From: an uncultured Flavobacteriales bacterium
GTDB taxonomy: Bacteria; Bacteroidota; Bacteroidia; Flavobacteriales_G; Salibacteraceae
Reading direction: 5' to 3'
Assembly: GCA_943788145.1 (NCBI GenBank)
Contig: CALSPD010000029.1
Span: forward strand, 1 to 64,000
DNA: 64,000 nucleotides
The stretch's first letter is position 1. Each line of letters starts with the position of its first letter. The translations under genes were made by a program, and so were the position numbers. This document shows positions 45,933 through 54,557 of the stretch, piece after piece. The notes beneath the pieces are model-generated. The model worked only from the letters and a program-made list of their open reading frames with translations. It did not search any database and was not told the DNA's origin.

Positions 45933-48239
45933 TTAAATCGCAATTTTTTGCAATCTAATTTTTACCAATTTACTTGTTGGAGTGTTGGATTTGTCCGCAA
46001 CGGAATCGATAGGGACCAAAACATTTGTTTCAGGAAAGTAGGTGACCGTACATTGACTTGGCACATCATAAGGAATTACTAAAAACCTGGGAGCGATACG
46101 TTTTACACCATTATGCTCGTTTATTAAATCGACTACATCGCCTTTTGATAATCCTTCGTTTTGTATGTCCTGGAGATTCATGAGAATAACTCTGCGTTCG
46201 TTAAAAACACCTCGATAGCGGTCATTAAGTCCGTAAATGGTCGTATTGAATTGATCATGCGTTCGAACGGTAGTCATAATGAACTCGCCTTTTTCCAGTG
46301 CATTATCGGGTACTGGGTTAACACTGAATTTGGCCCGACCGCCTAAAACGTCAAAGTCACCTTCACGGGCATTATTAGGAAGGTAGAATCCGTTTGGTTC
46401 ACGAACCCGCTCATTGTAATGTTCGAAACCGGGGATTACCATCTCAATCTTATCACGAATCGCATCATAATTGTCTTTCAATTTATCCCAATCGATGTTG
46501 GGATTAGGATGCAGGGTTGCTTTGGCGATTCCTGCGATAATAGCTGGTTCGCTCATGAGGGTTCTTGCTAAGGGTTTCAACCGTCCTTCGCTTGTATGAA
46601 CGATTCCCATAGAGTTCTCAACCGTTACAAACTGTTTTCCTGATTTTTGAATATCGATATCTGAACGCCCCAGACTGGGGAGGATAATCGCCCGCTTTCC
46701 CGTTACTAAATGCGATCGATTCAATTTGGTGCTCACATGAACTGTGAGGCTGCAATTCCTTAGCGCCTGAGCCGTGAATGTGGTGTCAGGTGTAGCGGAA
46801 AGGAAATTACCGCCCATTCCAATAAATACTTTGCCTTTTTCCTCGTGCATTTTCTTGATGCAATCTACTACATCGAGCCCATGATTCCTTGGTGCTTTGA
46901 AGTCAAAAACTTCTTCTAGTTTATCAAGAAAGGCTGCTTTTGGCTTCTCCCATATACCCATTGTTCGATCGCCCTGAACATTGCTGTGGCCGCGCACTGG
47001 GCAGGTTCCAGCACCAGGTTTGCCGATGCTTCCTTTAGCTAAAAGGAGATTTACAACTTCTTGGATGTTGCCAACGCCATTTTTATGTTGGGTTAAGCCC
47101 ATGGCCCAACATGCGATAATTTTTGAAGTTGACGCCAGCATTTCAGCCGCTTCATGGATTTGATCGGTCGAGATACCACAAGCCTTGCTAAGTTTAGCTA
47201 GGTCGTATGCTTCGATTGACGAAATAAACGCTTCAAAGCCCTCGGTTTTTGTATGAATGAAATCAGCGTCAAATACCTTACCTGGATTTTCCCTTTCCTT
47301 TGCGCAGAGTAGCTTTAATATCGCTTTCAATAGTGCTACGTCTCCATTAATTTTTACTTGGAGGAAAAGATCCGTTAGGGCAGTTCCTTCGCCCAAAACA
47401 TCACCTATACTTTGCGGGTCTTTGAAGCGAATCAACCCGGTTTCGGGAAGGGGATTGATGGTTATGATTTTAGCTCCATTTTGTTTGGCTTTTTTCAGTG
47501 CATTGAGCATTCGAGGATGATTTGTGCCTGGGTTTTGACCGATCACTAGGATGACTTCGGCCTCATCAAAATCCTCTAAAGTCACGGAACCTTTTCCTAT
47601 CCCAACGGTCTCGCTAAGCGCGACTCCACTGCTTTCGTGGCACATATTGCTGCAATCAGGTAAATTGTTCGTACCAAACATTCGTACAAATAACTGATAC
47701 ATGAAGGCAGCTTCATTGCTCGTGCGCCCAGAGGTGTAGAATATGGCATCGTCCGGACAGGGGAGTTGATTAAGCTCTTTGCCTATGATTTTAAATGCTT
47801 CTTCCCATGAGATAGGGCTGTAGTGTTCAGCGCCCTCTTCAAGTAACATGGGTTCGATAATTCGACCGCGCTTTCCGATCCAAAAGTCACTTTGAGCCGC
47901 TAATTGAGATAGACTATTTTTTTGAAAGAAATCTGGATCAAGGCGTTTTGTAGTAGCTTCTTCAGCAATTGCCTTTGCGCCATTCTCACAGTATTCGCCC
48001 AACTTTGATCGGTGATCTGAAGGGTCTGGCCATGCACAACCAGGACAGTCGATTCCTCCCTTTTGATTCAGTTCAAACATGACTTTTGTTGCGCGCACAG
48101 GATCCATTTCATCCATAAGGTGGCGAACCGCACTGAAAACAGCTGGAAGCCCAGCTGCCGTGTGTTTTGGACTCGTTAACTTTACCCCAGTAAAAGATTC
48201 TGGGGTCAACTCATTATGATTTTCCTTCCTTTTGGTCAT
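45933..48239 (-). CDS. FdhF/YdeP-type molybdopterin oxidoreductase
   Basis: The 768-aa protein matches the YdeP branch of the formate-dehydrogenase-like bis-MGD enzymes. It has GGIDCPGCAWPDP near residue 61 (Cys65, Cys68), ISWEEAFKIIGKEL, FYTSGRTSNEAAFMYQLFVR, and CSNMCHESSGVALSETVGIG. GQNPGTNHPRMLNALKKAK and the C-terminal MGD-binding region (RTHDQFNTTIYGLNDRYRG) follow. It has no separate electron-transfer subunit nearby, and the substrate of YdeP-type enzymes is not established. It is the last gene of the fdhD-DUF7009-ydeP unit, one base after the preceding stop codon. FdhD encoded upstream would be its sulfuration partner. Confidence 0.9.
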   Translation of the reverse strand: MTKRKENHNELTPESFTGVKLTSPKHTAAGLPAVFSAVRHLMDEMDPVRATKVMFELNQKGGIDCPGCAWPDPSDHRSKLGEYCENGAKAIAEEATTKRLDPDFFQKNSLSQLAAQSDFWIGKRGRIIEPMLLEEGAEHYSPISWEEAFKIIGKELNQLPCPDDAIFYTSGRTSNEAAFMYQLFVRMFGTNNLPDCSNMCHESSGVALSETVGIGKGSVTLEDFDEAEVILVIGQNPGTNHPRMLNALKKAKQNGAKIITINPLPETGLIRFKDPQSIGDVLGEGTALTDLFLQVKINGDVALLKAILKLLCAKERENPGKVFDADFIHTKTEGFEAFISSIEAYDLAKLSKACGISTDQIHEAAEMLASTSKIIACWAMGLTQHKNGVGNIQEVVNLLLAKGSIGKPGAGTCPVRGHSNVQGDRTMGIWEKPKAAFLDKLEEVFDFKAPRNHGLDVVDCIKKMHEEKGKVFIGMGGNFLSATPDTTFTAQALRNCSLTVHVSTKLNRSHLVTGKRAIILPSLGRSDIDIQKSGKQFVTVENSMGIVHTSEGRLKPLARTLMSEPAIIAGIAKATLHPNPNIDWDKLKDNYDAIRDKIEMVIPGFEHYNERVREPNGFYLPNNAREGDFDVLGGRAKFSVNPVPDNALEKGEFIMTTVRTHDQFNTTIYGLNDRYRGVFNERRVILMNLQDIQNEGLSKGDVVDLINEHNGVKRIAPRFLVIPYDVPSQCTVTYFPETNVLVPIDSVADKSNTPTSKLVKIRLQKIAI

Positions 48240-48240
48240 A

Positions 48241-48612
48241 CTAACAATTGCTTAGCGGGTTAGGAAAATTGTCCGATTCATCTTCGTCCTCTCGCGCAGT
48301 TAAACAGGCAAAATCTTTCTCTATCAGCAATTTCAACGTTTGACCGTGCTCCAGGTTAAATTCGCTTGAAACCCCGACTTCAGAAGGGGATAACCATTTT
48401 TTACCTGTCGAAAAAGGAACACTAACCTTTATCACATCGGCCGTATAATCAATATCGAAGGTTTCGGTCTTATTCCATATTAAGAAATACTTCAAGGAAT
48501 TGCCATTCGGAAAAGAAATGCTCGATTCTACGACTCCAACTTCTTGAAATTTATTGACTTCTGATTGGGTTAGTCGGAGTCGAAGAGAATTATCTTTTAT
48601 TCGAATTTTCAT
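48241..48612 (-). CDS. DUF7009-like small protein of the molybdoenzyme operon
   Basis: The 123-aa protein starts MKIRIKDNSLRLRLTQSEV and ends FACLTAREDEDESDNFPNP plus a final Cys. I recall this pattern as DUF7009, found beside fdhD in Bacteroidota, but the name is from memory. It is predicted soluble and mostly beta. It overlaps fdhD by 4 bases and sits one base ahead of the oxidoreductase gene, so it is tightly coupled to both and may help maturation. The two acidic residues and the two cysteines near the C-terminus are its most notable features. Confidence 0.7.
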   Translation of the reverse strand: MKIRIKDNSLRLRLTQSEVNKFQEVGVVESSISFPNGNSLKYFLIWNKTETFDIDYTADVIKVSVPFSTGKKWLSPSEVGVSSEFNLEHGQTLKLLIEKDFACLTAREDEDESDNFPNPLSNC

Positions 48613-49448
48613 AAAATGCGTTCGCTGTGTGTGTAGACATTAAAAGATTGAGCTTTTGTAAAGCCAATCAAAGTTATTCCAAATTTACTCGCAGTCTCAA
48701 TAGCTAAGCTGGAAGGCGCGCCCACAGAAACCACAAATGGAATTGTTGCTGCAATTGATTTTTGAATCAGTTCGAAACAACTGCGTCCGCTTAACATGAC
48801 GATATGGTCTTGGAGCGGGATGATTTTTTTGAAAAAAGCAGCACCAATAACTTTGTCCAAGGCATTATGCCTTCCGATGTCTTCTCGGAGGAAAATTAAG
48901 TCGCCCTTTTTGTTGAAAATAGCCGCTGCGTGTAATCCTCCGGTATGTTCAAAGACTCCTTGGGCTTCACGCATTTTAGCATTCAAGCTTGAAATGATGG
49001 CAGAATCTACTTTGACCTCAGAATGAACGGGAGTAAAACACATCTGCTCTAAACTTTCAATGCTGGCCTTACCGCAGATTCCACAACTACTATTCGTGTA
49101 AAAATGCCGTTGAAAGCGCCCCCAATCAAGGCTGATTTCAGGCTTAATTTCTGCTCGGACTATATTTTCACTTCGCTCCCCTTTTTTATCGGTGCAGTGC
49201 TCCAAGTGAAAAATATCGTCCATGTTCTGAATGATACCTTCTGTAAACAAAAAGCCAAGAACCAGCTCCAAGTCATGACCCGGAGTGCGCATTGTGATGG
49301 ACAAACTGCGTTGCTCTCTTTGCTTCTCAGGTCCAAATCCAAGACGAATTTCCAGCGGCTCTTCAACTGTAACGACATCGATTACTTCAACACATCCCTT
49401 ATCACCAAAGCGTTTTATTGAGACTGGAATTGCTGAAGCTTTTGTCAT
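48609..49448 (-). CDS. fdhD: Formate dehydrogenase accessory sulfurtransferase FdhD
   Basis: FdhD carries sulfur from a cysteine desulfurase to the molybdenum centre of formate-dehydrogenase-like enzymes. The 279-aa protein has the cysteine loop NSSCGICGKASIE (CxxC) at about residues 118-130. EDIGRHNALDKVIGAA and MLSGRSCFELIQKS mark the nucleotide-binding C-terminal half, together with VGAPSSLAIETASKFGITL. It heads the tight operon with the DUF7009-like and YdeP-type genes. A cysteine desulfurase is encoded in the window at 27873-29015 but not linked. Confidence 0.94.
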   Translation of the reverse strand: MTKASAIPVSIKRFGDKGCVEVIDVVTVEEPLEIRLGFGPEKQREQRSLSITMRTPGHDLELVLGFLFTEGIIQNMDDIFHLEHCTDKKGERSENIVRAEIKPEISLDWGRFQRHFYTNSSCGICGKASIESLEQMCFTPVHSEVKVDSAIISSLNAKMREAQGVFEHTGGLHAAAIFNKKGDLIFLREDIGRHNALDKVIGAAFFKKIIPLQDHIVMLSGRSCFELIQKSIAATIPFVVSVGAPSSLAIETASKFGITLIGFTKAQSFNVYTHSERIL

Positions 49449-49490
49449 CGCACAAATGTGTTGAATTCAAACAGAACTTAACTTCGCATC

Positions 49491-49601
49491 ATGAATTTAT
49501 TAAAAGAGCTCTGGGGAAAGTATGGTGGTTTCTTCCTTGATATTTGGCAGTACCTGCTCATCATTGTCATTGTTTTCATTGGCCTTTTAATCGTTCTTTA
49601 A
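49491..49601 (+). CDS. Possible 36-aa single-span membrane protein
   Basis: ATG 49491 opens MNLLKELWGKYGGFFLDIWQ followed by a strongly hydrophobic helix (YLLIIVIVFIGLLIVL) ending at TAA 49601. It lies in the only gap of the minus-strand molybdenum cluster, divergent from fdhD, and overlaps the 3' end of the NTPase-MobA gene by 26 bases. A TAACTTCG element (49479-49486) resembles the -7 motif just upstream. The amphipathic start plus one hydrophobic span is typical of real small membrane proteins. Without comparison it remains a prediction. Confidence 0.4.
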   Translation: MNLLKELWGKYGGFFLDIWQYLLIIVIVFIGLLIVL

Positions 49602-50646
49602 TCGATGCGAAATCGGCTGCTGTATTAACATTCACGAATACTTCATCGTCAAATTCAACAACATTCACATTTTCTCGATTCAATAGTTTTGTTAGAGAAT
49701 ATGACCCACTTTCTATTGCGAGGTTTATTTCAGATAGTGCCGATCGATTCCAAATAGAAAGTAAGGGTTCGATTTGTTTTTTTGATTTCGACTTTGCACA
49801 AGTTGCTATTCCGTTTTTATCATGTTCGCGAATTAACCGGTCGATGACAGCGATATTAATCAGAGGCATATCGCAGGCCAGAAAAACTATCGAATCAGAC
49901 CCAAATTCGCTAAAAGCGCTCGCAATTCCGCCAATCGGACCAATTTCTTCAAAGTGGTCAACAATATAGGACTCGTTCAAAAACTCCGCAGTTTGATGGG
50001 GATTAATCGAAAAGTGAATGTTTGAAAACCAAGGAGTCATTCGATTTTTCAGAGCCATCCAGGCCTTCCCTTTTCCATAGTTTAACGAATGCTTGTCTTG
50101 CCCCATGCGCTTGCTTTGGCCACCTGTCATAATAACGAGCGGAGGTCGATCTGTTTCGAATATGCTTTGGTCGATAGTCACCGGTCGATTTAGTTGATAT
50201 TTCAGCTTAACTTCTTCCAATAGAAAATCTCGGACGACTAGGATTAAAACATGTGTTTTTGATTGATGTAAGTTCGTTAGAATTCGCTCAATCGAAGACG
50301 AAAGGCCTTGATCTCTTAGTTCTAGTTTACCTATTTCATCGATGATGAAAACATCTGCTTCTTTATCGCCAGCTTTAGAAATGATTTCATCGGCTCGATT
50401 GAAGGCAATTTGAGAAAACTTATATTTCCCAATCTCCACCGTATCAGCGGGTGAGAGTGGATTTGATTTAAAGGATTCGAAAGTCGGTAGCTCAATAAAC
50501 ACCTTTTCTGCGTAGATACTCGGGTTTATTATCCCTGCACAACGAAGTCTGCTTGAATTTAGCTTACACCAATTCAATAATGCTGTTGACTTTCCAGTAT
50601 GAATCGGCCCTGATAGAATTAAAATTTCAGGATTCATATAGTCCAT
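49576..50646 (-). CDS. Fusion of a P-loop NTPase (THEP1/MobB-like) with a MobA-like guanylyltransferase
   Basis: The 356-aa protein has two parts. Residues about 6-165 form a small NTPase with LSGPIHTGKSTALLNW (Walker A, 12-27) and ADVFIIDEIGKLELRD (Walker B, 97-112), as in the nucleoside-triphosphatase THEP1 group. Residues about 168-356 are MobA-like: VIMTGGQSKRMGQDKH (172-187), EIGPIGGIASAF, FLACDMPLI and a late VNVNTAADF. MobA transfers GMP to molybdopterin to give MGD, the form used by the nearby YdeP-type enzyme. The NTPase could play the role of MobB or energise the upstream membrane protein. The start overlaps that gene by 20 bases; a second Met at residue 4 is also possible. Confidence 0.82.
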   Translation of the reverse strand: MDYMNPEILILSGPIHTGKSTALLNWCKLNSSRLRCAGIINPSIYAEKVFIELPTFESFKSNPLSPADTVEIGKYKFSQIAFNRADEIISKAGDKEADVFIIDEIGKLELRDQGLSSSIERILTNLHQSKTHVLILVVRDFLLEEVKLKYQLNRPVTIDQSIFETDRPPLVIMTGGQSKRMGQDKHSLNYGKGKAWMALKNRMTPWFSNIHFSINPHQTAEFLNESYIVDHFEEIGPIGGIASAFSEFGSDSIVFLACDMPLINIAVIDRLIREHDKNGIATCAKSKSKKQIEPLLSIWNRSALSEINLAIESGSYSLTKLLNRENVNVVEFDDEVFVNVNTAADFASIKERLKGQ

Positions 50647-51649
50647 ATGAAATAAGAAGTAGGAGGAAATTATTAATTCGAAAACCCTTCATTGAAGATG
50701 ATGTTTTCCATGCGCTTTTTGCAAAATGCGCCAACTTAGGAATGTTTTGCTTTATCATCTCAAGTTGTGTCAAGTCGATTTTATTTTTTTTCACAACCGT
50801 TGCAACAAACCAGTGAAACAGGGGTTGAAGAATAAAAACCCAGCTCGCAACGATGGTGATGGTTCGAATCAACTGATTGATGGAAGCTTCCTCTGAAATG
50901 AATGCATATTCGAGAATAAAAGCCACGATTAGTAAGAGTATATAAATCGCGATTAGATGCCAGGCCTTTTTCTTAGTTTCATGCTTGTCGCCATGTTCAA
51001 TTTGAATGTTACCAATGATCTCCTGAATCTCGATGGATCGATTTTGCAAGTTTTTTGGAAAGTTACCTGCAATAATGCCGATAATTATTCCTCCGATTGC
51101 GTACACACAAACAAAGCCGATCGCAATTGCCATTGCCGATGAAAAGGAGGGAAGCCAGTTTAAATTCATGAGCTTTTCGGCTGTTGAAACAACAAATTCG
51201 TCAATGGCTTGAAAAAATGATGTACCAAAAACAATGACCAGCACTAGGATTTTTTGCACTGCAGATGAAACCGTAGCAATTAATCCCGTGAAGAGGGAAG
51301 CAATTTTATGATTGGGAATCACACCAAAGAAAAGGCTGCCCAATAAGGCTTGAACGGAAACCGCGACATACGCACCAATTGGTGAATGTGGGCTAACAAG
51401 CGCCTTAATCAGTAACACGAAAACCGCAGATTTTAAAATTGTTTGAGCGACAGATCCAGCTGTTTTCAAATAATTACCTTGACTTAAAGCTCGAGCTTGG
51501 AACGCGATTAATGCTATAAAAACTATAGACAAACCGCCAACAACGAGTCCAGTAAATGGTGAGTGTAGGGCATGTAAAATGCCTCCCAAACCAGATTCAG
51601 ATATTGCCCAAAGCATAGTAATCCGTTCGATACTCAAATTTTGCTTCAT
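50627..51649 (-). CDS. Uncharacterised polytopic membrane protein linked to NTPase-MobA
   Basis: I start at ATG 51649 (MKQNLSIERITMLWAISESG) because it follows a TACTTTGG promoter-like element and gives a sensible N-terminus; the frame is open from a TTG at 51691. The 340-aa protein has about seven to eight hydrophobic segments and a soluble loop at about residues 210-235. The pattern GLGGILHALHSPFTGLVVGG and LVSPHSPIGAYVAVSVQALL recalls S-component-like small-molecule transporters, but I cannot name the family. Translational overlap with the NTPase-MobA gene implies a joint task. A transporter for molybdate or a cofactor precursor is speculation. Confidence 0.75.
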   Translation of the reverse strand: MKQNLSIERITMLWAISESGLGGILHALHSPFTGLVVGGLSIVFIALIAFQARALSQGNYLKTAGSVAQTILKSAVFVLLIKALVSPHSPIGAYVAVSVQALLGSLFFGVIPNHKIASLFTGLIATVSSAVQKILVLVIVFGTSFFQAIDEFVVSTAEKLMNLNWLPSFSSAMAIAIGFVCVYAIGGIIIGIIAGNFPKNLQNRSIEIQEIIGNIQIEHGDKHETKKKAWHLIAIYILLLIVAFILEYAFISEEASINQLIRTITIVASWVFILQPLFHWFVATVVKKNKIDLTQLEMIKQNIPKLAHFAKSAWKTSSSMKGFRINNFLLLLISYGLYES

Positions 51650-51690
51650 AGCTGAGCCAAAGTAAATGCTTATAGCTTCATTTTTGCGCA

Positions 51691-52143
51691 ATGACGCAGA
51701 ACACGAAAGTCGAATTACACGAAAAGATGGTTTCGAGACTTAAGAGCCGGATCGAGCAATTGCTATTCGATTTAGAAGAAAAGAGGCAGGATATAAATGA
51801 TCAGAGCAAAAACTCAGCGGGTGATAAGCATGAAGTTGGCAGAGCCATGGCTTATATAGAAATTGAAAAACTAACCCAACAACTGGAACTCAATAAAAAA
51901 ATGCTTTTTGAGCTAGGTGAAGTCGATCAAAAAGCCTCTGCTCTAATTGCAAAAGGCAGTTTAATCGAAACGAATAGAGGTCGGTTCTTTGCTTCAATTG
52001 CTTATGGTAAGATTGAGCATCAGGGCGATACTTATTTCGCAGCGTCAACATCCAGTCCGCTCATCTCAAGTATGCTGGGCAAGCGAGTAGGAGACCTGGT
52101 AAGTTTTAATGGAGTTGACTATAAAATTGAGGCCATCTGGTAA
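51691..52143 (+). CDS. GreA/GreB-like elongation-factor homologue
   Basis: The 150-aa protein has an N-terminal helical hairpin (residues about 5-85, KMVSRLKSRIEQLLFDLEEK, EIEKLTQQLELNKKMLFELG) and a C-terminal beta domain (about 90-150, ALIAKGSLIETNRGRFFAS, SSPLISSMLGKRVGDLVSF). The last is the FKBP-like fold of Gre factors with its typical SPLGRALLGK-like turn. The hairpin lacks a clear acidic tip pair, so RNA-cleavage activity is uncertain. Such proteins in Bacteroidota are sometimes mislabelled 3-oxoacyl-ACP synthase. It is divergent from the membrane protein gene and directly abuts the convergent FKBP gene. Confidence 0.8.
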   Translation: MTQNTKVELHEKMVSRLKSRIEQLLFDLEEKRQDINDQSKNSAGDKHEVGRAMAYIEIEKLTQQLELNKKMLFELGEVDQKASALIAKGSLIETNRGRFFASIAYGKIEHQGDTYFAASTSSPLISSMLGKRVGDLVSFNGVDYKIEAIW

Positions 52144-52590
52144 TCAATGCACAGAATCGAGTTGAATATCAAAGATCAGCACTGAATTGGCCGGAATGTC
52201 ACCAGCTTTTTGACTGCCATAACCAAGTTCCGAAGGAATAAGAAGCTTTCCGCTGCCGCCTTCTGAAAAATAGGGAAGACCAATCTGCCAGCCTTGGATC
52301 ACTGCATTTAATGGAAATGTAACTGGACTACCGTCCGTCTGATCAAAAACCTTGTCATTGCTGAGATAGCCCTTGTATTGAACAGTTACTTCACTGTCTA
52401 AGGTCGGGAAAACACCATTTCCTTCTTCTTCAACAACGATATAAAGGCCGTTTTCCTTTTCCTGAGCATCTAATTGATAGCTCGCTATATAATCCGTAAT
52501 TATTTGAGCATCAAGCTCTGATTGATCCTTTTTACAGGATGAAAAAAGCGTAAACAAAAAAAAGGAGGAGAGCATTAAGGTGCGCATCAT
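52144..52590 (-). CDS. FKBP-type peptidyl-prolyl isomerase lipoprotein
   Basis: The 148-aa protein has a lipoprotein signal ending LFTLFSSCKKD. A single FKBP domain from about residue 45 to the end contains VTVQYKGYLSNDKVFDQT, VIQGWQIGLPYF, LLIPSELGYGSQKAG and PANSVLIFDIQL. It should assist folding of exported proteins at the outer or inner membrane periplasmic face. The stop codon touches that of the Gre-like gene with no bases between. Confidence 0.93.
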   Translation of the reverse strand: MMRTLMLSSFFLFTLFSSCKKDQSELDAQIITDYIASYQLDAQEKENGLYIVVEEEGNGVFPTLDSEVTVQYKGYLSNDKVFDQTDGSPVTFPLNAVIQGWQIGLPYFSEGGSGKLLIPSELGYGSQKAGDIPANSVLIFDIQLDSVH

Positions 52591-52731
52591 TTACTATTTA
52601 ACGCGAAGGTGGGGAAAAAGTCATTGTCCATCGAGAAAATCAGGCTGTTCAAATGGAAACTTTCTAATTAGCTCCATTGTGTGATTTGCAAGTTATTAAC
52701 GATACCTTCGCGGCCGCAAAAATAAGGCCCA

Positions 52732-54495
52732 GTGCAATCAATTAGAAACATCGCCATCATCGCTCACGTTGACCATGGCAAAACGACATTAGTAGATAAA
52801 ATCATCCATTTCGCTAAGATTCTGGACGATAGAAAAGAGATGGGCGAGCTCATCCTAGACAGTAATGATTTAGAGCGGGAACGCGGTATTACTATTCTAT
52901 CAAAGAATGTTGCCGTAATGTATAAAGGTGTGAAAATCAACATCATTGATACTCCTGGTCACGCGGACTTTGGGGGAGAAGTCGAGCGAGTTCTTAAGAT
53001 GGCCGATGGCGTTATTCTCCTTGTTGACGCCTTCGAAGGACCCATGCCTCAGACTCGATTTGTATTAGGAAAAGCCATTGAGCTTAACTTGAAACCGATT
53101 GTGGTTGTCAATAAAGTGGACAAGGAAAACTGTCGACCAGATGAAGTACATGAACAAGTCTTTGATTTGATGTTCAATTTGGATGCGAGTGAGGATCAAT
53201 TAAACTTCCCGACACTTTACGGATCGAGTAAGCATAATTGGATGAGCTCGGATTGGAAGCGTAAAACGGAAAACATTAGTGAATTACTCGATACAATCAT
53301 TGAAGTGATTCCTCCAGCGGTTTATCACGAAGGGTCGGCACAAGCGCACGTAACCTCCCTCGATTTTAGCAGTTTCAAAGGAAGAATTGCCATTGGAAAA
53401 GTTTATAGAGGAAACATTGAGTCGGGTAAAGATTACTTTCTGATCAAGAAGGATGGGGTAATGAAGAAGAACCGCATCAAGGAACTATACGTTTTTGAGG
53501 GATTAGGTCGGATTGAAGTGAAAACTGTTCGAGCAGGTGACTTATGCGCCATTGTCGGTTTAGATGATTTTGAGATAGGCGATACGCTTGCGGATATGAA
53601 TGATCCAGTGGCCCTTCCACGTATAAAGGTGGATGAGCCAACTATGAGTATGCTGTTTACAATTAACAATTCGCCATTCTTTGGTAAAGAAGGGAAATTT
53701 GTTACCTCAAGACATTTGCGTGAACGATTGTTTAAAGAGACAGAGAAAAACCTTGCACTTCGAGTTGAAGAAGCTGATACGGAAGATAAATTCAACGTTT
53801 ATGGTCGCGGAATTCTTCATTTGAGCATTTTAATTGAAACGATGCGCAGAGAAGGGTATGAGCTGCAAGTGGGTAAGCCGAAAGTAATTATCAAAGAAAT
53901 TGATGGAATGAAGCACGAGCCAATTGAAACACTGGTTATTGATGTTCCTGAAGAATATAGCGGTAAGGCCATCGAGTTGGTTACTCAACGTAAGGGCGAT
54001 CTACTTATAATGGAAAGCAAAGGAGACATTCAGCATTTAGAATTTGAAATTCCTTCTCGTGGATTGATCGGACTTAGAAATAAGATTTTAACTGCAACAG
54101 CGGGTGAAGCTGTGATGTCGCACCGATTTAATGAATACCGTGCTCACAAGGGCGAAATGACTAAAGTTGAAAAAGGCGCACTAATTAGTAGTGAAACTGG
54201 ACAAGCATTGACTTTTGCTTTAGACAGACTGCAAGATCGAGGTCGCTTTTTTATTGATCCAAGCGATCAAGTATATAAAGGACAAGTTGTAGGTGAAAAC
54301 TCAAGAGACAATGACCTTGAGGTTAATGTTATAAAAGGCAAGCAACTGACCAACGTTCGTGCTTCCGGTACGGATAAGGCTTCTAGTGTTGCACCTAAAG
54401 TTCGCTTCTCCTTAGAAGAAGCCATGGAATACATTCGAGACGATGAATACTTGGAGATTACTCCACTTAGCATTCGGATGAGGAAAATAGGTTAA
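52732..54495 (+). CDS. typA: Translational GTPase TypA/BipA
   Basis: TypA/BipA is a ribosome-associated GTPase of the elongation-factor-G family used in stress and ribosome assembly. The 587-aa protein has NIAIIAHVDHGKTTLVDKI (G1), ERERGITILSKN, DTPGHADFGGEV (G3), NKVDKENCRP (G4) and the C-terminal family signature SRGLIGLRNKILTATAGEA. The start is GTG 52732. A TACCTTCG element at about 52704-52711 upstream is a near match to the -7 motif. Confidence 0.96.
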   Translation: MQSIRNIAIIAHVDHGKTTLVDKIIHFAKILDDRKEMGELILDSNDLERERGITILSKNVAVMYKGVKINIIDTPGHADFGGEVERVLKMADGVILLVDAFEGPMPQTRFVLGKAIELNLKPIVVVNKVDKENCRPDEVHEQVFDLMFNLDASEDQLNFPTLYGSSKHNWMSSDWKRKTENISELLDTIIEVIPPAVYHEGSAQAHVTSLDFSSFKGRIAIGKVYRGNIESGKDYFLIKKDGVMKKNRIKELYVFEGLGRIEVKTVRAGDLCAIVGLDDFEIGDTLADMNDPVALPRIKVDEPTMSMLFTINNSPFFGKEGKFVTSRHLRERLFKETEKNLALRVEEADTEDKFNVYGRGILHLSILIETMRREGYELQVGKPKVIIKEIDGMKHEPIETLVIDVPEEYSGKAIELVTQRKGDLLIMESKGDIQHLEFEIPSRGLIGLRNKILTATAGEAVMSHRFNEYRAHKGEMTKVEKGALISSETGQALTFALDRLQDRGRFFIDPSDQVYKGQVVGENSRDNDLEVNVIKGKQLTNVRASGTDKASSVAPKVRFSLEEAMEYIRDDEYLEITPLSIRMRKIG

Positions 54496-54508
54496 ACGAT
54501 TTAGACAT

Positions 54509-54540
54509 AAAAAAAAGGCCCAGCATGCTGGGCCTTTTTT
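54509..54540. terminator. Bidirectional terminator after typA
   Basis: AAAAGGCCCAGCATGCTGGGCCTTTT is a near-perfect palindrome with an A run before and a T run after (54511-54540). It can end typA and the convergent gene at 54558-55073. Confidence 0.9.
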
Positions 54541-54557
54541 GTTGCTAGAAGTAAGGA

